NCBI RefSeq assembly: GCF_900312975.1
Contig: NZ_LT990039.1
Coordinates: 310,001-374,000, forward strand
Length of the DNA: 64,000 nt
Reading direction: 5' to 3'
From: Massilistercora timonensis
GTDB taxonomy: Bacteria; Bacillota; Clostridia; Lachnospirales; Lachnospiraceae
In this document: one piece after another, positions 50,818-58,160 of the stretch
Position numbering within the stretch: the first letter of the stretch is position 1
Layout of the letters: the number at the start of each line of letters is the position of its first letter
Position numbers and translations under genes: made by a program
Notes under the pieces: model-generated
Told to the model about the DNA's origin: nothing
What the model saw: only the letters and a program-made list of their open reading frames with translations
Database searches by the model: none

Positions 50818-51339
50818 CTACAACTTCTTGATATTTCCCTCCTGGTCGATCAGGGTAACGTCCCCGATTCCGCGCTTCAGTCCGGTGATGCCGGTCCTGG
50901 CAAGTTCCAGGATCTCATAGCCCTCCAGAAGATTTAAGAATGCGTCCAGCTTGGACTGAGTTCCGGTCAACTCCACGATCAGAGATTCCTTCTCCACGTC
51001 TACGATCTTTGCCCGGAAAATGTCCGCCACCGATATGATCTCCGCCCGCTCTGAACGGTCCGCCCGGATCTTCGCCATGATCAGCTCGCGGTATACGGAA
51101 TCTGCCGGATCCAGAACCTTGATCTCGATCACATCTTCCAGCTTGCGCACCTGCTTCTCGATCTGGGACAGGATCAGCTCGTCTCCGCTTGCCACAATAG
51201 TGATCCTGGTAAATCTTGGATCTGCCGTTACACCCGCCGTAATACTGTCAATGCTGTATCCTCTCCGGCTGAAAAGCCCGGATATCCGGCTAAGTACGCC
51301 GGGGTTATTGTCAACCAACAATGAATAAACTCTTTGCAT
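50818..51339 (-). CDS. ilvN: Acetolactate synthase small (regulatory) subunit
   Basis: A 173-residue protein with an N-terminal ACT domain (VDNNPGVLSRISGLFSRRGYSIDSI) and a C-terminal ALS regulatory domain. It gives valine feedback control to the catalytic subunit. The catalytic gene ilvB is not in the window, so this ilvN-ilvC operon must act with an ilvB elsewhere. Confidence 0.94.
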   Translation of the reverse strand: MQRVYSLLVDNNPGVLSRISGLFSRRGYSIDSITAGVTADPRFTRITIVASGDELILSQIEKQVRKLEDVIEIKVLDPADSVYRELIMAKIRADRSERAEIISVADIFRAKIVDVEKESLIVELTGTQSKLDAFLNLLEGYEILELARTGITGLKRGIGDVTLIDQEGNIKKL

Positions 51340-51362
51340 ATGGCACCTCTCTTTCAGATTAT

Positions 51363-51420
51363 TTCAAAAACAGAGTGCGTTCTGTTTTTAAATCATAGCA
51401 ATATTCCAACTTTTTGTCAA
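51363..51420 (-). promoter_or_regulatory. Promoter of ilvN-ilvC with a hairpin at the transcript start
   Basis: TTGACA (51415-51420) and TATGAT (51392-51397), 17 bp apart. The predicted 5' end falls in a short hairpin (AAAACAGA / TCTGTTTT, about 51364-51389). No T-box or leader peptide was recognised. Confidence 0.7.
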
Positions 51421-51451
51421 GAGGAACTCCCTATCTTCTTTTAAAAAAATC

Positions 51452-52321
51452 TCAATCCACAAAGGCAAATATCGGTTCTTTTCCTTCCAGTCCTTTAATG
51501 GCCTCTCTCAGCTTTCCCCGCATCTTCTCCCGGTCCCCGGGGAGTTTCCCACGGACCCGCACTTCCAGGAAATCATGAAATCCGTCATATTCTCCATAGG
51601 GAAGCTCCAGCAGCTCCAGCAGCCGGTCTTCCTCCTCCAGATTCTCCCGCTCCGGGGCCGGTATGAAACTTCCCTCCCGGATCTTCTCATACAACGGAGA
51701 GCTTCTGTGAAGGAAAAGAGAGAAATTCACGATCCGCTCCGGCCCGGTCCGGTTGAAGAACTCTGCCGTCGCCTCTGCATTTTCCCTTCCCCGGCCCTGT
51801 CCGGCGATCCCGGTCATCATATGGGCGTCATAGACAAGCCCTGCCGCTTTCAGCCGTCCGATGGCGTCATAGGCCTGAGAAAGGGTGTGATCCTTCTTCA
51901 TGAACCGAAGCACGTCATCCAGCCCCGTCTCAATCCCCAGATACAAATGCCGGACCCCTTCCCGGAACAGCTTCTCAAGCTCCTTATCGGATTTCTTTTG
52001 TATTCCCGTCACCGTGGCGTCCATATTGACGGTCCTGCACTCGGGAAAATACCGGTGGATCAGGTCCAGGATCTCCAGCAGACGCTCTGTCTCAAGATCA
52101 AAGGCATTGCCGTCTCCCAGGAAGATCTTCTCCGGCCTGCCGCCTGCTGCCTGCACCCTCTGCAGTTCTCCCTCGATCTGTTCCAGAGGAAGGAGGCGGA
52201 ACCACAGATGTTTGAACAGCATGCAGAACCGGCACTGGTTATAAGAACAGCCCACCATCACCGGCAGCATGAAAGATCCCCGCTCCATGGGCGCTCTGCA
52301 GATCTGACCTTCGTATTCCAT
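51452..52321 (-). CDS. Radical SAM protein, Elp3-like B12-independent type
   Basis: The start is ATG 52319-52321 (MEYEGQICRAPMERGS, 289 residues) behind AAAGGAGAAGG. The radical SAM cluster motif is CSYNQCRFC (CxxxxCxxC spacing, residues 25-33), unlike the usual CxxxCxxC. GDGNAFDLETERLLEIL and LYLGIETGLDDVLRFMKK are typical radical SAM core strands. The substrate is unknown. It follows the membrane-protein gene at 52359 by 37 bp on the same strand. Confidence 0.8.
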   Translation of the reverse strand: MEYEGQICRAPMERGSFMLPVMVGCSYNQCRFCMLFKHLWFRLLPLEQIEGELQRVQAAGGRPEKIFLGDGNAFDLETERLLEILDLIHRYFPECRTVNMDATVTGIQKKSDKELEKLFREGVRHLYLGIETGLDDVLRFMKKDHTLSQAYDAIGRLKAAGLVYDAHMMTGIAGQGRGRENAEATAEFFNRTGPERIVNFSLFLHRSSPLYEKIREGSFIPAPERENLEEEDRLLELLELPYGEYDGFHDFLEVRVRGKLPGDREKMRGKLREAIKGLEGKEPIFAFVD

Positions 52322-52358
52322 CCCATCCTTCTCCTTTCTGCCAAAACTCCTTTTCCTG

Positions 52359-53072
52359 TTATCCCTGCATTCGCTGCAGGGAAGAGAGCAAAGCCTCATA
52401 GTTTTCTACAGATGCCGGAACAAACACCTTCTTCACAAACTCTTCTCCGCCTGCTCTTTGAACCAGACAGGAAACCTCACATCCTCCCGCCCTTTCCCGC
52501 AGCTTTCTCACCTGCGTCACTTCATTCCCATAATCTTTCGCGCCTCCGGAAGCCATCACTCTCTCCACCGCCCGGTTCCGGCGGATCTCCCGCAGCGCTT
52601 TGGCCGTTTTCCAGACATCTTCCAGATATGCCAGCGGATTCCCTCCATGGAAGCCTCCTATGGGGCTTGCCTCTGTAAACTTCTGGAAAGCAGGCATTGT
52701 ATAGTCAAACAAATAAATCCTTCCCCACTCGTCTCTTACAAAGACACAGAGCAATCCCTGGCTTCGGATCCCAATCTGATGTGCGCAGACCACAAGAGCC
52801 ACAGTGATCCCCACTACCGCCCCAAGCAGAAATCCCGCCCGGGTCTGAACCGGCAGATAAATACTGATTATGCTCAGACCGATGATCAGCAGGAACGCGG
52901 TCAAAAAAACCGCTGCCAGACAGAAAAACCGCAGCCGCACAAAGCGGTCCGCTCCAGCCTCCTCCTGTTCCCACACATAGAACCCGGTGCTTCCATAGAT
53001 ATCTTTTGGTCTATAAGAAGCATACGGATCCTCCGGCCTTTGTCTCCTGCCATGTTCCGCAAATCTCATCAT
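52359..53072 (-). CDS. Uncharacterised membrane protein with two transmembrane helices
   Basis: A 237-residue protein not recognised as a known family. A basic, tyrosine-rich N-terminus (1-45) is followed by two adjacent membrane helices (about 50-72 and 79-97) and a C-terminal domain (about 105-237) with a REIRRNRAVERVMASGGAKDYG segment. A PH-like membrane domain is possible. Its ATG overlaps the degV stop by 4 bp, so the two are probably co-translated. Confidence 0.65.
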   Translation of the reverse strand: MMRFAEHGRRQRPEDPYASYRPKDIYGSTGFYVWEQEEAGADRFVRLRFFCLAAVFLTAFLLIIGLSIISIYLPVQTRAGFLLGAVVGITVALVVCAHQIGIRSQGLLCVFVRDEWGRIYLFDYTMPAFQKFTEASPIGGFHGGNPLAYLEDVWKTAKALREIRRNRAVERVMASGGAKDYGNEVTQVRKLRERAGGCEVSCLVQRAGGEEFVKKVFVPASVENYEALLSSLQRMQG

Positions 53073-53941
53073 TTTACTTTCTTTCCGTAAAATACCAGTC
53101 CCACTACCCCAGGGCCTGCATGGGTCCCGATACTGGGGCTTACGTCATTGATCACCACATTCGTAAACCCAAGCTCTTCCGCCTGGCCGGCCACCAGCTT
53201 TGCATCCTCCAGGCAGTCCCCGTGGATCACGGCCACCGTCCGGTCCTTCCCAAACCGCTCCAGATCCAGGGATTCCTCCATCTTTGTCACCAGGGTCTTC
53301 AGGGCTTTCTTCCTTCCCCGCACAGTGCCTGCCGATTCCAGCTTTCCTTCCGCCGTCACCGTGAGAAGCGGCTTGATGTTGATCATGCTTCCCACCACTG
53401 CCGTAGTTTTGGAAACTCTTCCGCCCCGCTGCAGATGATGCAGGTCGTCCACGGTAAACCATACATTTACATGGTCCCTTTCTTCCTCCAGCACTTTCAG
53501 CACTTCCTCCATCCCTTTCCCTTCCCGGCGAAGGAGCGCCGCCCGCATCACGGACACGCCCTCTCCCAGAGACGCGTTCAGGGAATCAAACACCTGGATC
53601 TTCCGGTCCGGATATTCTTCTGCCAGATCTCTTGCCACCACCTGCACATTGCCGCAGCTTCCGCTGAGGGCGCTGGAAAATGCCACATGGAGGATGTCTT
53701 TGCCTTCCTTCAGGATCTTCTCAAATTTCTCCCGGATCACCTCCGGATTATTGGCCATAGACTTGGGCAGCTCGCCCTTGCGCATGGTCTCATAAAATTC
53801 CCTGGGCTCCATATTTAACTCATCCCCGTACACCGTCTCTCCAAACATATAGTACTGGGGGATCACAGGGATCTCATACTCTCTCAAAAATTCTGCCGGG
53901 ACATCGGAATTCGAGTCCGTAGTCAGCACATACTCTGCCAT
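53069..53941 (-). CDS. DegV-family fatty-acid-binding protein
   Basis: A 290-residue DegV protein. The N-terminal TDSNSDVPAEFLREYEIPVIPQ and the central FSSALSGSCGNVQVVARDLAEEYPD are family motifs. Relatives (FakB) bind a fatty acid and present it to FakA kinase for phospholipid synthesis. No fakA is nearby, and the bound lipid cannot be inferred. Confidence 0.9.
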   Translation of the reverse strand: MAEYVLTTDSNSDVPAEFLREYEIPVIPQYYMFGETVYGDELNMEPREFYETMRKGELPKSMANNPEVIREKFEKILKEGKDILHVAFSSALSGSCGNVQVVARDLAEEYPDRKIQVFDSLNASLGEGVSVMRAALLRREGKGMEEVLKVLEEERDHVNVWFTVDDLHHLQRGGRVSKTTAVVGSMINIKPLLTVTAEGKLESAGTVRGRKKALKTLVTKMEESLDLERFGKDRTVAVIHGDCLEDAKLVAGQAEELGFTNVVINDVSPSIGTHAGPGVVGLVFYGKKVK

Positions 53942-53964
53942 TTGCTTCTCCTCCTTTTTCTCTG

Positions 53965-54276
53965 CTACTCATTATAGCTCACATCATAGAGATCATCAAA
54001 TGGAATCTTTGTATTCACGATCTTCAGCACCCTGGCCGTCCGGTCGATCCTGGAGACCATCCCGGTCACTTTCAGGTATTCTCCCTCCCGGAAATAAACC
54101 GCCGTCACCACATCCTGAACACGGATCTGCCGCAGCTTCCCATCCAGCTGTTCCTGGTAATCTTCAGAAAATTCCACTTTTGGCACTATAATCTTCTCTT
54201 TCCTTCGAAGGGCCGCAGGATAACCCTTCAGCGCCGCAAAGGGAAGAAACTGCTTGGCCCGCTCTTTCCTGCTCAT
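53965..54276 (-). CDS. YolD-like protein
   Basis: The start is ATG 54274-54276 (MSRKERAKQFLPFAALKG, 103 residues) with GGAGAG upstream, 1 bp after the polymerase stop. RAKQFLPFAALKGY is typical of the YolD family. In Bacillus yolD/yqjX genes pair with Y-family polymerases uvrX/yqjW in SOS-induced operons, as here. Molecular role unknown. Confidence 0.85.
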   Translation of the reverse strand: MSRKERAKQFLPFAALKGYPAALRRKEKIIVPKVEFSEDYQEQLDGKLRQIRVQDVVTAVYFREGEYLKVTGMVSRIDRTARVLKIVNTKIPFDDLYDVSYNE

Positions 54277-54277
54277 C

Positions 54278-55543
54278 TTAACTCTCTCCACTTTTATGCC
54301 CTCCGATCTGCAGATTTCTCTCCCTCGTGGTTGCCCCCTTCTGCAGGTTCATTCCCTTCAGGACTGCATTTTTCCCGTATTTATCCTTAATATCCAGCAC
54401 AGCTTTCTGCAGCCGCCTCTCCCGCTCTTCCTCCATGGGATCGGAGAACAGGTCATACTGGCGATAGCCCTCATCCCTCACCCGACAGCAGGTCAGCGTC
54501 ATCCGTCGCACCGGAAGCCCCTTATCCACTATTCTTTCATAGAGCGCCTCCGCGGCTGCCACCAGCCGTGTCCCGGAACTGGTCGCCGTCTCAAGGGAAA
54601 CTGTCCCATGAGCCGGCTTCTCCCCCAGCCGGTTAGAATAACCCACATGAAGAGTCAGCCCGTCTGTGACCAGATCCTTCTCCACAAGCTCCAGGCTCAG
54701 AAGGTCTGCCATCTCCTTTACCACCAGCTTCCCCTCCTGGAAATCATAATCCCTGGGAAGCACCTGGCCACTGCCCACAGAATTGGTCCTGGGCGCGTAA
54801 GCTTTGATATCCCCGATGGTCACCGGCTCCCTTCCCCAGGCATGATCGATGAGAAGCTCTGCGTCAACCCCAAAGAGATGGTACAAAAGGTCCTCCTCCG
54901 CCTGCGCCACTTCCTTCATGGTTCGGATCCCCACGGATTCCAGCCGTGCGGCAATCCCTTTTCCCACCCGCCAGAAGTCGGTCAACGGGCGGTGCTCCCA
55001 GAGACTCTCCCGATAGGACTCTTCTGTCAGTTCTCCGATGTGATCCTCCACATGCTTGGCTGTGATGTCCAGCGCGACCTTGGCAAGATACAGGTTGGTC
55101 CCGATCCCTGCCGCCGCCGTGATCCCCGTCGTCCTATACACATCCTCCATTATCCTCCCCGCCAGTTCCCGGGCAGTCATCCGGTACATGGACAGATAAT
55201 CCGTCACATCCAGGAAGACCTCATCAATGGAATACACATGGATATCCTCCCTGGACACGTACTTCAGATAGACGGCATAGATTTCCGCAGAGACTTCAAT
55301 GTACAGCTTCATCCGGGGCGGGGCGATCACATATTCGATCCCCTTGGGGATCTCAAACAGCCGGCAGCGCCCCGGCACCCCAAGGACCTTCATGGCAGGC
55401 GATACCGCAAGGCAGATAGTCTTCTCCGTGCGCTCCGGATCCGCCACCACCAGATTTGCCGTCATGGGATCCAGCCCCCGCTCCCGGCATTCCACGGAAG
55501 CGTAAAAGGATTTCAGGTCGATACAGAGATAACTTCTCTCCAA
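54278..55543 (-). CDS. Y-family DNA polymerase (UvrX/YqjW type, Pol V-like)
   Basis: A 421-residue error-prone translesion polymerase. Catalytic residues are D9 in CIDLKSFYASVE and D107-E108 in YSIDEVFLD. A little-finger domain follows (about 240-350), and QYDLF (362-366) matches a beta-clamp binding motif. It starts with TTG (55541-55543) behind GGAGGTGA. Its promoter carries a LexA box and YolD follows directly, so it is inferred to be SOS-induced. Confidence 0.9.
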   Translation of the reverse strand: MERSYLCIDLKSFYASVECRERGLDPMTANLVVADPERTEKTICLAVSPAMKVLGVPGRCRLFEIPKGIEYVIAPPRMKLYIEVSAEIYAVYLKYVSREDIHVYSIDEVFLDVTDYLSMYRMTARELAGRIMEDVYRTTGITAAAGIGTNLYLAKVALDITAKHVEDHIGELTEESYRESLWEHRPLTDFWRVGKGIAARLESVGIRTMKEVAQAEEDLLYHLFGVDAELLIDHAWGREPVTIGDIKAYAPRTNSVGSGQVLPRDYDFQEGKLVVKEMADLLSLELVEKDLVTDGLTLHVGYSNRLGEKPAHGTVSLETATSSGTRLVAAAEALYERIVDKGLPVRRMTLTCCRVRDEGYRQYDLFSDPMEEERERRLQKAVLDIKDKYGKNAVLKGMNLQKGATTRERNLQIGGHKSGES

Positions 55544-55560
55544 ATCATCACCTCCAAAAC

Positions 55561-55574
55561 AGAACGTATGTTCT
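55561..55574 (-). promoter_or_regulatory. LexA (DinR) operator of the Y-family polymerase
   Basis: AGAACATACGTTCT, a perfect inverted repeat matching the Firmicute LexA box GAAC-N4-GTTC. It lies just after the -10 element and before the ribosome site. Confidence 0.85.
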
Positions 55575-55582
55575 GTTTCTAT

Positions 55583-55611
55583 ATCCTACCACAGATCTGA
55601 TTTCTATTCAA
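55583..55611 (-). promoter_or_regulatory. Promoter of the Y-family polymerase-yolD operon
   Basis: TTGAAT (55606-55611) and TAGGAT (55583-55588), 17 bp apart, immediately upstream of the LexA operator. Confidence 0.65.
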
Positions 55612-55642
55612 TGCCTGAGCTGAAACTTCTTGAAATTGTTAA

Positions 55643-55672
55643 AATCCCTCATGCTTTTTCACATGAGGGATT
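55643..55672 (-). terminator. Terminator overlapping the hicB stop
   Basis: AATCCCTCATG / CATGAGGGATT (11 bp) followed by TTAAC on the minus strand. The hicB stop codon is in the loop. Confidence 0.75.
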
Positions 55673-56075
55673 CATCCATAAACCCAATATTCAATTTACT
55701 CATCAGTGCCTCCTGCAAAACCTGAGAAAAATTTACTCCTCTGGCAACTGCCTCCTCATTCATCCACTCTGGGATACTGAGAGTCTTTTTAACCGCTTTG
55801 GAATTATGTTTTCTCTGATATTCCAGCATATCAAATTCTATCACTACCAAAACACCGTCATCCACAACAACCTGGTCCATCTCAGAAGGGATCGGAAGTT
55901 CTTCTTTCTCTTTTTTCCTGCTCACAAGCGCAAGCCCCAATGCTTCAACAGCCATCTCGTATGCCTGTGTCATATCACCTCCTTCTGTTAAACACTCTGG
56001 AAAATCTGGAAAAGATACCCAGAATCCTCCTTCTTCTGCTCTGTGAAATACCGCCGGATAAAATAATTTATTCAT
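55659..56075 (-). CDS. hicB: Orphan HicB-family antitoxin
   Basis: The start is ATG 56073-56075 (MNKLFYPAVFHRAEEGGFWV, 138 residues) with GGGAGG 9 nt upstream. The N-terminal HicB domain (FPDFPECLTEGGDMTQAYEMAVEALGLAL) is followed by a C-terminal ribbon-helix-helix/HTH region (KTLSIPEWMNEEAVARGVNFSQVLQEAL). No intact HicA toxin is adjacent; a frameshifted C-terminal fragment of hicA seems to lie directly upstream. It may persist as a DNA-binding regulator or as a decaying antitoxin. Confidence 0.85.
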   Translation of the reverse strand: MNKLFYPAVFHRAEEGGFWVSFPDFPECLTEGGDMTQAYEMAVEALGLALVSRKKEKEELPIPSEMDQVVVDDGVLVVIEFDMLEYQRKHNSKAVKKTLSIPEWMNEEAVARGVNFSQVLQEALMSKLNIGFMDESLM

Positions 56076-56092
56076 ATTATGAAACCTCCCAT

Positions 56093-56155
56093 TTATTTCA
56101 AACCCGCCCGTTTCAATATGACCCTTCTCTATTTCATCACGTATTTTTACGTATT
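56093..56155 (-). pseudogene. Remnant of a hicA toxin gene
   Basis: On the minus strand VILKRAGLK-stop (56122 to 56093) matches the usual HicA C-terminus (ILKQAGLK). Just upstream, in a different frame, lies RDEIEKG, resembling the HicA RHNEIxKG segment. No start or N-terminal region can be found. I infer deletion plus frameshift. Short, so uncertain. Confidence 0.45.
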
Positions 56156-56185
56156 TCAAAGTGGTTTCTTAATAATTAGTTGGAA

Positions 56186-56215
56186 AATATAAGAATTTAA
56201 TAAAACGAATTGCAA
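56186..56215 (-). promoter_or_regulatory. Possible promoter of the hicB region
   Basis: TTGCAA (56210-56215) and TATATT (56186-56191) with an 18-bp spacer in AT-rich DNA, upstream of the hicA remnant. Confidence 0.4.
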
Positions 56216-56231
56216 ACAGATAAAAATTATA

Positions 56232-56270
56232 TATGGCAGCAACCCGGGTAAAACCCGAATTACTGCCATA
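56232..56270 (-). terminator. Terminator of the NifU-like/GGGtGRT operon
   Basis: TATGGCAG / CTGCCATA outer stem with an inner CGGGT/ACCCG stem, followed by TATAATTTTTAT on the minus strand. Confidence 0.8.
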
Positions 56271-56311
56271 CCATACAGAATTAATTCCATTCAGAAACGG
56301 ATCCGTTCTTC

Positions 56312-57322
56312 CTAGAACTTTCCTTCTTTCGCTGCTTCCTCAATGGAAACTGCAACCGCTACCGTCATACCAACCATCGGGTTGTTGCCGGCGCCGATAA
56401 GGCCCATCATCTCTACGTGAGCCGGTACAGAAGAAGATCCTGCGAACTGCGCGTCAGAGTGCATACGTCCCATGGTATCGGTCATACCGTAGGAAGCCGG
56501 TCCTGCCGCCATGTTGTCCGGATGAAGAGTACGTCCGGTACCGCCGCCGGAAGCAACGGAGAAGTACTTCTTCCCTGCCTCTACGCATTCCTTCTTGTAG
56601 GTTCCTGCAACCGGATGCTGGAAACGGGTGGGATTGGTGGAGTTTCCGGTGATGGAAACGTCTACGCCCTCTTTCCACATGATGGCAACGCCCTCGCGCA
56701 CATCGTTGGCTCCGTAGCAGTTTACTTTGGAGCGCAGTCCGTCGGAGTAAGCGATCCGCTGTACTTCCTTCAGCTCGCCGGTGAAATAATCATACTCAGT
56801 CTGCACATAGGTAAATCCGTTGATCCGGGAAATGATCTTGGCAGCGTCTTTTCCCAGTCCGTTCAGGATAACTCTAAGAGGTTTCTTTCTTACTTTGTTT
56901 GCCTTCTCGGCAATACCGATAGCTCCTTCCGCAGCCGCGAAGGACTCGTGTCCTGCCAGGAAGCAGAAGCAGTCTGTGGTCTCTTCCAGAAGCATCTTGC
57001 CCAGGTTTCCGTGTCCCAGACCTACCTTACGCTGATCAGCCACAGATCCCGGGATACAGAAAGCCTGCAGGCCTTCTCCGATGGCTGCCGCAGCGTCCGC
57101 AGCGTTTCTGCAGCCCTTCTTGATCGCGATGGCCGCGCCGGTGATGTAAGCCCAGCACGCGTTCTCGAAACAGATAGGCTGGATCCCCTTGATCTGGTTG
57201 TAAACGTCAAGCCCGGCATCCTTTGTGATCTTCTCTGCTTCTTCCAGGGAAGCGATGCCATAGCTTCCTAATACTTCATTGATTTTATCAATTCTTCTTT
57301 CATATGATTCAAATAAAGCCAT
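56312..57322 (-). CDS. GGGtGRT protein of unknown function
   Basis: A 336-residue protein belonging to the group named after its GGGTGRT motif (259-265). It is rich in small residues and looks soluble, with conserved cysteines (C51, C56, C71, C89, C118, C120, C202, C246) that could coordinate metal or an iron-sulfur cluster. No enzymatic family is recognised. It is 40 bp downstream of a NifU-like scaffold gene in a two-gene unit, as I recall for relatives in anaerobic gut bacteria. A role in iron-sulfur or redox chemistry is inferred from the neighbour only. Confidence 0.85.
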   Translation of the reverse strand: MALFESYERRIDKINEVLGSYGIASLEEAEKITKDAGLDVYNQIKGIQPICFENACWAYITGAAIAIKKGCRNAADAAAAIGEGLQAFCIPGSVADQRKVGLGHGNLGKMLLEETTDCFCFLAGHESFAAAEGAIGIAEKANKVRKKPLRVILNGLGKDAAKIISRINGFTYVQTEYDYFTGELKEVQRIAYSDGLRSKVNCYGANDVREGVAIMWKEGVDVSITGNSTNPTRFQHPVAGTYKKECVEAGKKYFSVASGGGTGRTLHPDNMAAGPASYGMTDTMGRMHSDAQFAGSSSVPAHVEMMGLIGAGNNPMVGMTVAVAVSIEEAAKEGKF

Positions 57323-57362
57323 TTATGTATCCTCCTGAATTATAGCGTTCTTCTTACCACGA

Positions 57363-58055
57363 CTACTCTTTACGCGGATCGATGATCCTTGCCGCATCGT
57401 CCACACGTCCGTACTGTCCTTTTGCCTTCTCCCATGCATCGTTGGGGGTGTCTCCGCCCTTGATGAAATCGGTGAATTTTCCAAGGTTTACGAACTGATA
57501 GCCGATGATCTCGTCATGGTCATCCAGGGCGATCCCAGTTACATAGCCTTCTGCCATCTCAAGATAACGGGGACCTTTTGCCAGAGTTCCGTACATGGTT
57601 CCTACCTGAGAGCGAAGTCCCTTTCCAAGGTCTTCCAGGCCGGCTCCTACCGCAAGTCCGTTCTCAGAGAACGCGCTCTGGGTTCTTCCGTATACGATCT
57701 GGAGGAAAAGCTCTCTCATGGCTGTATTGATGGCGTCACAGACAAGGTCTGTATTCAGCGCCTCTAAAATAGTTTTCCCCGGAAGGATCTCAGAAGCCAT
57801 GGCTGCGGAGTGGGTCATTCCAGAACATCCCAGCGTCTCTACCAGAGCCTCCTGAATGATCCCGTCTTTTACATTCAGGGTGAGCTTACATGCTCCCTGC
57901 TGCGGTGCGCACCAGCCTACACCGTGGGTAAAACCGGAAATGTCCTTGATCTCCTTTGCCTGTACCCATTTTGCCTCTTCCGGGATCGGAGCTGGTCCGT
58001 GATTCGCGCCCTGCGCTACCGGACACATCATTTCTACTTCGTGTGAATAAATCAT
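57363..58055 (-). CDS. NifU/IscU-like iron-sulfur scaffold protein
   Basis: A 230-residue protein whose central part resembles the NifU N-terminal/IscU scaffold: EALVETLGCSGMTHSAAMASEILPG with C77, plus C49, C56 and C106 as likely cluster ligands. A C-terminal extension (about 130-230) is not found in IscU. It is transcribed before the GGGtGRT protein and probably acts with it. The 105-bp gap upstream (58056-58160) is AT-rich; I see only weak promoter matches there. Confidence 0.8.
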   Translation of the reverse strand: MIYSHEVEMMCPVAQGANHGPAPIPEEAKWVQAKEIKDISGFTHGVGWCAPQQGACKLTLNVKDGIIQEALVETLGCSGMTHSAAMASEILPGKTILEALNTDLVCDAINTAMRELFLQIVYGRTQSAFSENGLAVGAGLEDLGKGLRSQVGTMYGTLAKGPRYLEMAEGYVTGIALDDHDEIIGYQFVNLGKFTDFIKGGDTPNDAWEKAKGQYGRVDDAARIIDPRKE

Positions 58056-58160
58056 TTTTAAACTCCTTTCAACTATGAATCTTTTCTGTCGTAAAGGTTG
58101 TTAGAACTTTAACACCATACCACTTTTTATTTTCTCACAGATTTATTTATTCGTCAATTA

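Noticed and set aside
51361-51392. LexA box upstream of ilvN (CAGAACGCACTCTG)
   Set aside because: It lacks the second GTTC half-site, unlike the perfect box at 55561-55574.
51340-51452. T-box or leader-peptide attenuator upstream of ilvN
   Set aside because: The leader is about 45 nt, too short for a T-box. There is no branched-chain codon run; only one small hairpin is present.
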